A stretch of DNA of 39,191 nucleotides from NCBI RefSeq assembly GCF_900143095.1, contig NZ_FRDA01000029.1:1-39191 (forward strand), given 5' to 3'. Shown one piece after another: positions 24,935-32,872 of this stretch (position 1 is the stretch's first letter; each line of letters starts with the position of its first letter). The translations under genes were made by a program, and so were the position numbers. The notes beneath the pieces were generated by a model, which was not told the origin of the DNA, did no database searches, and saw only the letters and a program-made list of their open reading frames with translations. Source of the DNA: Pseudomonas asturiensis (lineage in GTDB: Bacteria > Pseudomonadota > Gammaproteobacteria > Pseudomonadales > Pseudomonadaceae).

Positions 24935-25794
24935 CGGCGCTCTCCCAGCGTTTCGGCCACGCCATCCGCCAACAGGCTGAAGCCCATCGCGAGGGTGACA
25001 ATGGCCAGGCCCGGAAACAGGCAGATCCACCACGCCGACGTCAGAAACGCCTGACCTTCGGCGACCATGGTGCCCCACTCGGCCAGCGGCGGTTGCACGC
25101 CCAGGCCCAGGTAGCTGACCGACGCGCCACTGAGCAACACCAGTACCGCGTCGGACATGGAAAACACGATCGAGCCAAACAGCGCGTTGGGCAGCAGATG
25201 GCGGAACAGAATGCGCAGGTGTCCGAAGCCCAGGCTCTTGGCGGCGAGGGCAAAGTCGCTTTCCTTGAGCACCAGAATCTGCGAGCGGATCAGGCGGGCA
25301 TACGACACCCAGCCCACCAGCGCCATGGCGATATAGAAGCTGGTCAGGCCGGGGCCGAGAATGGCAATGATCGCCAGCATCAAGACCAGAAACGGGAACG
25401 CCAGAACGATGTCGATCACGCGCATGCACAGATTGTCGAAGCGCCCGCCAATGTAGCCGGACAGCGCACCGACGAAGGTGCCGATGATGAGGGGGAAGAC
25501 CACGCCGAGCACGCAGATCTGCAGATCGACACGAGCGGCCCAGATCACGCGGGACAGGATATCGCGACCAAAATTGTCAGTCCCGAACGGATGCGCCAGG
25601 TGCGGCCCCATCAGGCGCAAGTCGGTGTTCTGGAAGATCGGATCATAGGGCGCCAGCCACGGCGCGAAGATCGCCAGCAGCAGCCACATGCCCAGCAGCG
25701 AGCCGCCGAGCAGCATGGCCAGTCGGCCGTTGCGCAAGCGCAGACGCAGTCGCGTACGCCAGTGAACCGGGGCGTGAAGCTGAGCGATGGTCAT
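24931..25794 (-). CDS. Peptide-type ABC transporter permease (OppC/DppC-like)
   Basis: A 287-residue inner-membrane protein with about six hydrophobic helices. It has the DppC-type N-terminal extension ending in HPFGTDNFGRDILSRVIWAA. The cytoplasmic EAA loop that contacts the ATPases is seen as SDFALAAKSLGFGHLRILFR. Start and stop each overlap the neighbouring gene by four bases, marking tight translational coupling. Confidence 0.93.
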   Translation of the reverse strand: MTIAQLHAPVHWRTRLRLRLRNGRLAMLLGGSLLGMWLLLAIFAPWLAPYDPIFQNTDLRLMGPHLAHPFGTDNFGRDILSRVIWAARVDLQICVLGVVFPLIIGTFVGALSGYIGGRFDNLCMRVIDIVLAFPFLVLMLAIIAILGPGLTSFYIAMALVGWVSYARLIRSQILVLKESDFALAAKSLGFGHLRILFRHLLPNALFGSIVFSMSDAVLVLLSGASVSYLGLGVQPPLAEWGTMVAEGQAFLTSAWWICLFPGLAIVTLAMGFSLLADGVAETLGERR

Positions 25795-26738
25795 TTGATG
25801 TTCACCCGGGGGTCGACCGCGACCGTCGCCACGTCGGCCAGAAAGTTCACCATGACCGTTGCGCAGGCGAGCACCATCGCGACGCCCTGCACCACCATGT
25901 AGTCGCGGCTGAAGATGCCGCGCACCAGCAACTGGCCGATACCCGGAATGGCGAACAGGCTTTCGATGACCACCGTGCCGCTGATCAACCAGCCGATGTT
26001 CACCGCCAGCAGGTTGATCGAAGGCACCAGCGAATTGGGCAGGACATGGCGGCGAAACAACGCGCCTTCACTGAGCCCTCGGGCGCGCGCCGCCGTGACG
26101 TGGTCGGCCTGCAATTCCATCAGCATGCTGGCGCGCAGGTTACGCACCAGCACGGCAGACAGCGCCAATGCGATGGTCAGGCACGGCAACACCATGTGGT
26201 GGATCTTGTCGAGCCAGTCGTTGCCGTAGCCTGACACGGGAAACCAGCCAAGCTGCACGCTGAACAGCAGGATCAACATGATCCCCAGCCAGAAAGCGGG
26301 CATGCCCAGCCCTGTAGTGGTGAACACGCGAATGAGGTTGTCGCACCAACGGCCTTTGTTGCGCGCGGCAAGGGTCGCCAGCGGGACAGCAATCAGCAGC
26401 GCCAGCAGCACGCTGCCCAGCACCAGAAACAGGGTTGGCTCCAGACGCGTGACGATCAGTTTCAACACATCGATCTTGTACAGCAGCGACTTGCCCATAT
26501 CGCCCTGCACAAGGTTTTTCATGAAATAAACGTATTGCATCCACATCGGCTGATCGAGGCCGTACTGGGCGCGGATGTTGGCCAGCGCGTCGGGCGTACT
26601 GCGGGCACCCAACAGGATGCGGGCCGGGTCGCCGGGTATCGAGCGCACCAGAATGAACGTCACCAGGCTGATACCGAACAACACCGGCAACAGCTGCAAT
26701 GGACGTTGAAGAATGAAGCGATAGCGACCCAGATTCAT
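25791..26738 (-). CDS. Peptide-type ABC transporter permease (OppB/DppB-like)
   Basis: A 315-residue inner-membrane permease and first gene of the transporter unit. It begins MNLGRYRFILQRPLQLLPVL, then FILVRSIPGDPARILLG and the EAA loop DHVTAARARGLSEGALFRRH. I start it at 26738, which gives the usual DppB N-terminus and has a GGGG six bases ahead; an upstream ATG at 26801 adds 21 residues unlike the family and has no ribosome site. Its promoter lies in the REP-rich region shared with pipR. Confidence 0.92.
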   Translation of the reverse strand: MNLGRYRFILQRPLQLLPVLFGISLVTFILVRSIPGDPARILLGARSTPDALANIRAQYGLDQPMWMQYVYFMKNLVQGDMGKSLLYKIDVLKLIVTRLEPTLFLVLGSVLLALLIAVPLATLAARNKGRWCDNLIRVFTTTGLGMPAFWLGIMLILLFSVQLGWFPVSGYGNDWLDKIHHMVLPCLTIALALSAVLVRNLRASMLMELQADHVTAARARGLSEGALFRRHVLPNSLVPSINLLAVNIGWLISGTVVIESLFAIPGIGQLLVRGIFSRDYMVVQGVAMVLACATVMVNFLADVATVAVDPRVNIK

Positions 26739-26915
26739 TGCACGCCCCGAGGTGGTTGAAGAAGATCGAGCAGGACAGAAAAATCGCTGCGGGCCTCTCA
26801 TGATAGAACGACACGTCAGAATCGTCGGAAAACCCCCGTCGCGTGATCCTGCTTCGCAGCAGATAACCGCCTTCGATCAGACAAAACGTAACCTGCTGGT
26901 GAGACACCGTTTTTT

Positions 26916-27120
26916 CTGTGGGACTTATCCGCGAAGGGGCCGGTGTGTTCAGTCGAAGAGTTGCGTCTGGAAGTCAGTCTTCGTGGACAAGTCCACTCCT
27001 ACACGTTCAAAACCGGTTTCATCAGCCAGTGGGAGCGGACTTGTCCGCGAAAAGGTCGGGCCTCCGACACATAGGCAGTGACCGAAATACCGCATTCGCG
27101 GACAAGTCCGCTCCCACACG
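26916..27120. repeat. Cluster of four REP elements forming two REPINs
   Basis: Four REP units alternate in orientation: a degenerate one at 26916-26939, then 26979-27004, 27029-27054 and 27095-27120. The last two are near-perfect mutual inverted copies of the GTGGGAGCGGACTTGTCCGC type; the first two are decayed. They sit between the divergent transporter unit and pipR, and so separate the two promoters. Confidence 0.85.
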
Positions 27121-27193
27121 GTTTGCCGCGAGACAGCGCTGCGGTATTTCCGAAAAGATATGACTCACCCTATCGCGCCGCTCATCGGGTGAC

Positions 27194-27213
27194 AGCTAGC
27201 AATTCTTATAGGT
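27194..27213. promoter_or_regulatory. Weak lux-box-like palindrome upstream of pipR
   Basis: AGCTAGCAATTCTTATAGGT matches seven of the ten arm positions of the canonical ACCTG-N10-CAGGT box. Its reverse complement starts ACCTAT, as does the better box before pipA. It lies about 105 bases before the pipR start and could mediate autoregulation. Low confidence. Confidence 0.25.
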
Positions 27214-27246
27214 TTTCAACGCGCAGGCTGCACGGACTCAGGCGCG

Positions 27247-27262
27247 TGGCACTGTCCTTGCT
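27247..27262 (+). promoter_or_regulatory. Sigma-54 (RpoN) promoter in front of pipR
   Basis: TGGCACTGTCCTTGCT matches the -24/-12 consensus TGGCACG-N4-TTGCW at all fixed bases except the seventh. The GG (27248-27249) and GC (27260-27261) are exactly ten bases apart. Transcription would start near 27273, about 45 bases before the pipR start codon. A sigma-70 alternative would use TATAGT at 27274-27279, but its -35 is poor. Confidence 0.6.
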
Positions 27263-27317
27263 TCGTTCATTGCTATAGTTGTCGTTCGATGGGTCGAATG
27301 ACAAAGGAAGTCATGCC

Positions 27318-28082
27318 ATGCACGTGAGGTTGTCAGATTTCAATACACGTCTACAGTCGGCGGCCACGCTGGACCAGCAGATGGACTGCGCATGGACGCT
27401 CGCCTCGGGGCTCGGCTTCGATGCGGTGGTGTACGATTACAGCCCGGTGCCCGTGTCCCATGATGGTGCACTGATCACCCCTTCATTGCTCACACTGCGC
27501 AACGCCCCCGAAGACTGGCACACACTCTGGTGCCGCAAGGGTTACTACCAGATCGACCCGGTCCAGCAACTGGCAGTGAACAGCGTCTCGCCCTTTGTGT
27601 GGTCATATCTGCCCAAGGCTGAAACGGTATTGCGCAGCGTCATCAAGGACCTGCACACGCCTGTGGTTCGCTACCTGAACGAATTCCACATGACCTGCGG
27701 CGTGACGGTGCCCATCCACATGCCCAAGGGCGGTTTCGCCACGCTGACGGGCATCTGTTCCGACAGCAGCGACGCTGCGCTGGAGGATGCACGACAAAGC
27801 CTGGCCGAGTTCGGCCTGCTGGCCCATGCCTTTCAGGAAGTGGCCTACCCGCTGTTTGATGAAGCCATGCACTCATGCACCACCATGAAGCTTACCCGCC
27901 GCGAACGCGAATGCCTGAGCTGGTCCGCTGAAGGCCTGACGGCCAAGGAAATTGCCCAGCACCTCAACCGCTCCGTCGCCACCGTGACCCTGCACCTCAA
28001 TTCCGCCATGCAGAAGCTCGGTGCGAAGAACCGTGTCCAGGCCGTGGTGCGAGCCGTGCATTACCGATTACTCGACAGCTGA
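27318..28082 (+). CDS. pipR: LuxR solo of the plant-responsive PipR/OryR/PsoR subfamily
   Basis: A 254-residue regulator with an N-terminal autoinducer-type domain and a C-terminal LuxR helix-turn-helix (KLTRRERECLSWSAEGLTAK, then EIAQHLNRSVATVTLHL). Of the TraR pocket residues, Trp67 (TraR Trp57), Asp80, Pro81, Trp95 and Gly128 are kept, but TraR Tyr61 is Trp71. That substitution marks solos answering plant compounds instead of acyl-homoserine lactones. No luxI gene is nearby. It is flanked by a divergent peptide-type ABC transporter and followed by a proline iminopeptidase, the arrangement of PipR in Pseudomonas sp. GM79. ATG 27318 is preceded by AAAGGAAG at ideal distance. Confidence 0.9.
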   Translation: MHVRLSDFNTRLQSAATLDQQMDCAWTLASGLGFDAVVYDYSPVPVSHDGALITPSLLTLRNAPEDWHTLWCRKGYYQIDPVQQLAVNSVSPFVWSYLPKAETVLRSVIKDLHTPVVRYLNEFHMTCGVTVPIHMPKGGFATLTGICSDSSDAALEDARQSLAEFGLLAHAFQEVAYPLFDEAMHSCTTMKLTRRERECLSWSAEGLTAKEIAQHLNRSVATVTLHLNSAMQKLGAKNRVQAVVRAVHYRLLDS

Positions 28083-28100
28083 CCTGCCTGATCGGCAAAA

Positions 28101-28120
28101 ACCTATCATTTCTTCCAGTT
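28101..28120 (+). promoter_or_regulatory. lux-box-like element in front of pipA
   Basis: ACCTATCATTTCTTCCAGTT matches eight of ten arm positions of ACCTG-N10-CAGGT. A possible -10 (TAAGGT, 28142-28147) would place transcription start near 28154 and this box at about -43, the usual position for LuxR activation. It is the likely PipR binding site. Confidence 0.5.
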
Positions 28121-28177
28121 ATCGCAGATGACAAGCCGCGCTAAGGTGTCCTGATCCATCACCGGGAGACCGACAGC

Positions 28178-29092
28178 ATGTCAGAGATCACGATCCAGGA
28201 AGGTTACGCACCCTTTGGCCAGTACCGCACCTGGTATCGCGTCACAGGTGATCTACACGGCCTGCACACGCCGCTGGTCATCCTGCACGGCGGTCCGGGC
28301 TGCACCCATGATTACGTGGATGCCTTCAAGGACATTGCCACCACTGGGCGTGCCGTCATCCATTACGACCAACTGGGCAACGGTCACTCGACCCACCTGC
28401 CGGACAAGAAGGCCGACTTCTGGACAATTGATCTGTTTCTGGCAGAGCTGAACAACCTGCTGATGCACCTGGACATCGCCAACAACTACGCCCTGCTCGG
28501 ACAATCATGGGGCGGCATGCTCGCATCCGAGCACGCCGTGCGCAGGCCGTCGGGGCTCAAGGCGTTGATCATCGCCAACTCGCCAGCCGACATGCACACG
28601 TGGGTCAGCGAGGCTAATCGCCTGCGTCGTGAACTGCCCGAAGCGGTGCAGAAGACCCTGCTGCGCCACGAGCAGGCAGGCACCTTGCAGGACGAGGAAT
28701 ACAAGGAAGCGTCCCGCCTTTTCTACAATCGCCACGTCTGCCGCGTAAACCCGTGGCCAGAAGAAGTGAAGCGCACCTTTGACCAGATCGATGCCGACCC
28801 GACGGTGTACCACGCCATGAATGGCCCGACCGAGTTTCACGTGATCGGCACGATGAAAGACTGGACCATCGTGGATCGCCTGCACCTCATTCAAGTGCCA
28901 ACGCTGCTGATCTCGGGACGTCATGACGAAGCCACGCCGCTGGTGGTGAAACCTTACGAAGACAACATCCGCGGTATTCAAGCGGAGGTGTTCGAAGAGT
29001 CCAGCCACATGCCCCATGTGGAAGAACGCATGGCCTGCATGGGTGTGGTCGCGAAGTTTCTGGACGATGCGGGCGCGTTGGCAAAACCGTAA
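28178..29092 (+). CDS. pipA: Proline iminopeptidase (PipA)
   Basis: A 304-residue alpha/beta hydrolase of peptidase family S33, removing N-terminal proline from peptides. Oxyanion motif HGGPG at 37-41, nucleophile Ser110 in GQSWGG, Asp250 (GRHD) and His277 (SSHMPH) complete the triad. No signal peptide, so it works in the cytosol on imported peptides or amides. In Xanthomonas, Pseudomonas and rhizobia this gene is the standard target of the neighbouring LuxR solo. GGGAG at 28163-28167 is the ribosome site. Confidence 0.93.
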   Translation: MSEITIQEGYAPFGQYRTWYRVTGDLHGLHTPLVILHGGPGCTHDYVDAFKDIATTGRAVIHYDQLGNGHSTHLPDKKADFWTIDLFLAELNNLLMHLDIANNYALLGQSWGGMLASEHAVRRPSGLKALIIANSPADMHTWVSEANRLRRELPEAVQKTLLRHEQAGTLQDEEYKEASRLFYNRHVCRVNPWPEEVKRTFDQIDADPTVYHAMNGPTEFHVIGTMKDWTIVDRLHLIQVPTLLISGRHDEATPLVVKPYEDNIRGIQAEVFEESSHMPHVEERMACMGVVAKFLDDAGALAKP

Positions 29093-29168
29093 CGCGCAAT
29101 CAGGCACACTGGCCGGAAGGTGCTAAGCTGCCTTCCGCCCGGCCGGGCTGGCTTGCGAGGAGTGCGGT

Positions 29169-29609
29169 GTGGATATCGTGGTTCATAGCTATTGCCTCAA
29201 AGGCGCGCGCCAGGAGCCTTTGCTTCCCCCTGTTACCCTGACGCCGTCTTCGCCTGTCCTGACGGTCGCCGAGCTCATTCGCCTGACCGTTGCCGAACAG
29301 ATCGCCGCACTGTCGGTCCAGCACTGGCTGCAACAGGTGCCGTTGCGCGAAGTGCTCGACCGCCAATACCTGAGCGAACGGGACATTCGTCAGCAGGCCG
29401 GTGAAGGGGCGATCGCCATGCCGCAGGCCAGTGCACCTCCAGACCTGGATGTGCATGTCGAGATCGAGCGGGCCTTGAAAGGCTTCGAAACCCGTGCCTT
29501 CCGCGTTCTGCACAACGGCGTCATGCTGCAGAGCCTTGATGACCTCATCGACCTGAGCCCCCCTTCCACACTCGCGTTCATCCGCCTGGTGCCGCTGATT
29601 GGCGGTTGA
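29169..29609 (+). CDS. Small protein ending in Gly-Gly, possible beta-grasp (ubiquitin/MoaD-like)
   Basis: A 146-residue cytosolic protein of unknown family. The C-terminal 50 residues (FRVLHNGVMLQSLDDLIDLS, a short turn, then TLAFIRLVPLIGG) have the strand-helix-strand rhythm and exact Gly-Gly end of ubiquitin, ThiS and MoaD proteins. The N-terminal part (MDIVVHSYCLKGARQ, then VTLTPSSPVLTVAELIRLTV) may be another such unit. GTG start with GAGGAG ahead. The stop is 30 bases before the DUF4132 gene, so the two are probably co-transcribed and work together. No E1-like, JAB or sulphurtransferase gene is in the window. The fold call is by eye only. Confidence 0.7.
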   Translation: MDIVVHSYCLKGARQEPLLPPVTLTPSSPVLTVAELIRLTVAEQIAALSVQHWLQQVPLREVLDRQYLSERDIRQQAGEGAIAMPQASAPPDLDVHVEIERALKGFETRAFRVLHNGVMLQSLDDLIDLSPPSTLAFIRLVPLIGG

Positions 29610-29639
29610 CCCTCGTCGTTCATTTCTTCGGAAGCCACC

Positions 29640-32570
29640 ATGCAATCACGCCGTCCTGCGCCCGAACAAGCCACACGCCTCGCTGCGTTGCGGGCATTCT
29701 GTGACCGAGCACTGGATACTTATCCCGAGCTCAGCCGACATGACGAATTCGAGTTCGATTTCCGGGACAGCCTCGACATGCTGCGCATCGCCGATGACTG
29801 GATCAGGCAGCATCCTCAGGAGGGCACCAAGGCTTTGGTTGACGGCTTTGTGTTCCCGACTGTCTGGGATGACCTGCAAGACCACCGCGACCAGCAGCGC
29901 TACGGCTTGCAATATCGTCTTTGCGATGCGTGGATAACGGCTCACCCGGATGCCTACGCCCAGGAACAGATCTTCGCGCGACTGCAGCACATGCTGCAAT
30001 TTGCCTTCGAGGACAGCGATTACCCGTTACCCACTGACGACGACAGCCCGGCCTTTTATCGAAGAAGTCCGGATCAGGCCTGGACCTTCCCTGATGTACC
30101 AGCCTGCATCAAACGCCTGAGCAATTACCCGACGACCCAGGCCTGGCAGACCTTCGCCGAGTGGTTGCTGGACGGCAGCTGGAACCGCGTGCGGCCCTCA
30201 TTCCCGCCGGATGAGGAGCAACGAAAAGTCGCCGACACCTATGTCTACGTACACAAGGAAATCGAGCGCATCGCACTGGGTCTGCTGGCGGCTGGTGGTC
30301 TCGATTACCCTCGTTTCGTGCGGGCGGCCAATACCTGGGGCCGCGCCATGATGTTCTACTCAGATGACACAGGCCTTTACAGCGACGACGTGGACCTGGC
30401 GCGGTACAACGAGGAGGACTTCGACGAGGAAGACTCAGACGACGAGGACGTTGAACGCGAAGGCTTCGATGACGAGCAGCACAAGGACGAAGACGCCCTC
30501 ACGCAGGAGCCCGTACACGTGCACCCTGAACTGTCGAAGTTCACCGTTCGTTATGTCGAAGACGCCTTGGCCGGACTGCCCGATAACGCCGAGAAGCTGG
30601 CTGACACCTTTCGTTCGGTAGAGGTGTATCAGACCCGCTGGCTGCTGCAGGCCCTCGCGGTCATCGAGCGACTGGGCATGACTCCCGACACCCTCTTCGA
30701 CAGCTTCGGCCATACGGGCACGGTACTCGAACGCTTCATGAGGATCAGTGAATTGCCCAAAACCCAATCGGCAGCATTGCTTGCCGCGTTGAACGGCTTT
30801 TCAAGAAACACCCTGCTGACGGCCCTGCCCTATGCCGGAGAAGCCAGTCGCGTGGTGCTCGATGCGTTGGGTTGGAGTGATCTTCAGGCCTTCCAGCGTG
30901 AATACCTCAGCATCGCCCTCGCACCTCAGCATGGCTGGGGCAGCGACCTGCCCAATGTGCTGGACGAAACCGTGGGTGTGGTGGACCGTTTTCTGCTGGA
31001 CAAGGCGCTGGCCGAGGCCAACCCGCAGCACCTGCGTGACTACCTCGCGGCACTTGAACCCTCACACTGGGCATTTCCCGAGACGCGTTTGCTGCTCGAC
31101 GCCTATCAAGGCATCGGCCGACCGGCACTGGAAAAGAAACTGACCCGGCACGCACAGCCGGCAATGCGTATCTATGGCGTCCTGCCCGTCAAGGATTCGG
31201 ACGATGTCCGTCAACGCTACCTGATGTTCCGCAAACTGCACAAAGAGGTGCGCAAATACGGCGCACAACGACAGGCCAACTCCCACGCAGCGATCCAGGC
31301 GGGGCTGGAAAACCTGGCGCGTGTGGCGGGTTATCCCTCGGTGATTCGTCTGGAATGGGCCATGGAATCGGAGATCGCCGAATCCGCGCTGACGGCCGCC
31401 ACCATCGAGGGCTACGACATCAGGCTGACGATCGACGGTTTGTCGCCCGCGTTGCACATCAGTAAAGGCGGGAAGACGCTCAAGACGGCGCCGCCAGCGA
31501 TTCGCAAAAGTACCGAATTCGTCGCACTGAAAGCGCAGCAGACCCAACTCAAGGAACAGATCAGCCGTTTCTGTCGCACGCTGGAAACCATGATGGGCAG
31601 CGGCGAGTCCCTGACGCTGCTCGACTTGAAACAATTGCTGAACATGCCCGCGGTTCGCCTGCTGCTGGAACAGCTGATTGTGCAGGCCGACGACCTCACG
31701 CTGGGCTGGCTGGATGCCGCGACCCTGACAATCACTGACCTTGAAGGCCGCTCACACGCGATTGACCGGAGCCTGCGCATTGCTCACCCGTTTCATTTGT
31801 TCACGGCCGGGCAACTGTCGGCCTGGCAGAAGGCAGTCGTAAGCCAGCGCCGCGTGCAGCCGTTCAAGCAGGCCTTTCGCGAGCTCTACCTGCTGACACC
31901 CGCCGAGCGTGATACACGCCTGTGGTCCAATCGGTTCGTCGGCCATCGCCTGAAAGGCAAAGTGGCGGCCCGGTTGCTGCAGGTGCGCAACTGGTCGACC
32001 TCAAGCGTCGAGGACATCTATTACGAGAGCAAGGAACACGGCATTTACGCCCTGTTCAACTTTCTGGACACCGGCCATTTCCTGTCCGAAACGGAATACT
32101 TCACGTTCGACACGATTGCGTTTTACCGCGATCGCAAAGCGCTCCCTCTTGAGCACGTACCGCCGCTGCTTTTTTCGGAAGTCATGCGCGATGCCGATCT
32201 GCTGGTGTCCGTGGCCCACGCCGCAGACGGCTACACCACCAGCAACGAAACCTTGCAACGACGCGCCGAACTGGTCGGCGAGCTGATTCAGGGGATGGGG
32301 CTGCAGAGCGTTAAATGTGAGGGGCATTTTCTACACATTACGGGCCAGCGTGCGAACTACCGCATTCATCTGGGCAGCGCAGCCATTCATATCGAGCCCG
32401 GCAACTACCTGTGCATCGTACCGGTGGGTGGCAGCCCCGACGAGTACTACCTGCCGTTCGCCGACACCGACAGGAAAATGGCCGAGGTGCTGAGCAAGAT
32501 GTTTCTGTTGCTGGACGACACGAACATTACCGACAGCCTGATACTGGAGCAGATACAGCGCGCCAGCTGA
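29640..32570 (+). CDS. DUF4132/MolR-like large protein
   Basis: A 976-residue cytosolic protein. The C-terminal half fits the DUF4132 (MolR-like) family: VIRLEWAMESEIAE, the segment LTIDGLSPALHISKGGKTLK, QPFKQAFRELYLLTPAERDT followed by SNRF, and LLFSEVMRDADLLVSVAH. The last 90 residues form the small domain usually found at this end (YRIHLGSAAIHIEPGNYLCI). The N-terminal half is helical, with a strongly acidic stretch at about 257-285. Molecular function is not established for the family; some relatives carry a WGR DNA-linked domain, which is missing here. It follows the Gly-Gly protein gene. Confidence 0.8.
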   Translation: MQSRRPAPEQATRLAALRAFCDRALDTYPELSRHDEFEFDFRDSLDMLRIADDWIRQHPQEGTKALVDGFVFPTVWDDLQDHRDQQRYGLQYRLCDAWITAHPDAYAQEQIFARLQHMLQFAFEDSDYPLPTDDDSPAFYRRSPDQAWTFPDVPACIKRLSNYPTTQAWQTFAEWLLDGSWNRVRPSFPPDEEQRKVADTYVYVHKEIERIALGLLAAGGLDYPRFVRAANTWGRAMMFYSDDTGLYSDDVDLARYNEEDFDEEDSDDEDVEREGFDDEQHKDEDALTQEPVHVHPELSKFTVRYVEDALAGLPDNAEKLADTFRSVEVYQTRWLLQALAVIERLGMTPDTLFDSFGHTGTVLERFMRISELPKTQSAALLAALNGFSRNTLLTALPYAGEASRVVLDALGWSDLQAFQREYLSIALAPQHGWGSDLPNVLDETVGVVDRFLLDKALAEANPQHLRDYLAALEPSHWAFPETRLLLDAYQGIGRPALEKKLTRHAQPAMRIYGVLPVKDSDDVRQRYLMFRKLHKEVRKYGAQRQANSHAAIQAGLENLARVAGYPSVIRLEWAMESEIAESALTAATIEGYDIRLTIDGLSPALHISKGGKTLKTAPPAIRKSTEFVALKAQQTQLKEQISRFCRTLETMMGSGESLTLLDLKQLLNMPAVRLLLEQLIVQADDLTLGWLDAATLTITDLEGRSHAIDRSLRIAHPFHLFTAGQLSAWQKAVVSQRRVQPFKQAFRELYLLTPAERDTRLWSNRFVGHRLKGKVAARLLQVRNWSTSSVEDIYYESKEHGIYALFNFLDTGHFLSETEYFTFDTIAFYRDRKALPLEHVPPLLFSEVMRDADLLVSVAHAADGYTTSNETLQRRAELVGELIQGMGLQSVKCEGHFLHITGQRANYRIHLGSAAIHIEPGNYLCIVPVGGSPDEYYLPFADTDRKMAEVLSKMFLLLDDTNITDSLILEQIQRAS

Positions 32571-32786
32571 TGCACACAGGCTATTGACGCAGCGAAACCA
32601 CTTGATGAGCGCCGGTCTCAGCGCTGCAGCCTGTCCGTCGATAGGCATTAATGATTTAGAGCATTTAACCTAGCACTAACACTGGAAGTATCACCCTGAC
32701 TCTAGTTCTTGGGACGCCCATTGAACACCCTGAATAATCATTAACCAGCCCGATGCCGCATGAAGTTTTCTTAATGAAGGTTTTAT

Positions 32787-32813
32787 TAAAGTGCCTCCGC
32801 GCCCAGCAGAAAA
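32787..32813 (+). promoter_or_regulatory. Probable FliA (sigma-28) promoter of the chemoreceptor gene
   Basis: TAAAGTGC (32787-32794), an 11-base spacer, and GCAGAAAA (32806-32813) match the flagellar consensus TAAAGTTT-N11-GCCGATAA at 6 of 8 and 6 of 8 positions with exact spacing. Transcription would begin near 32820. The surrounding 32571-32872 holds nothing else I can support. Confidence 0.5.
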
Positions 32814-32872
32814 ACTGTTTATAGGAAGGGACTCTCTTGCCCTCCGTAAACGCTTTGCCTTCGGAGGCAAAC

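Noticed and set aside
29115..29136. GGAAGG / CCTTCC hairpin after pipA as an intrinsic terminator
   Set aside because: No T run follows, and the hairpin lies directly before the ribosome site of the next gene; could as well be chance.
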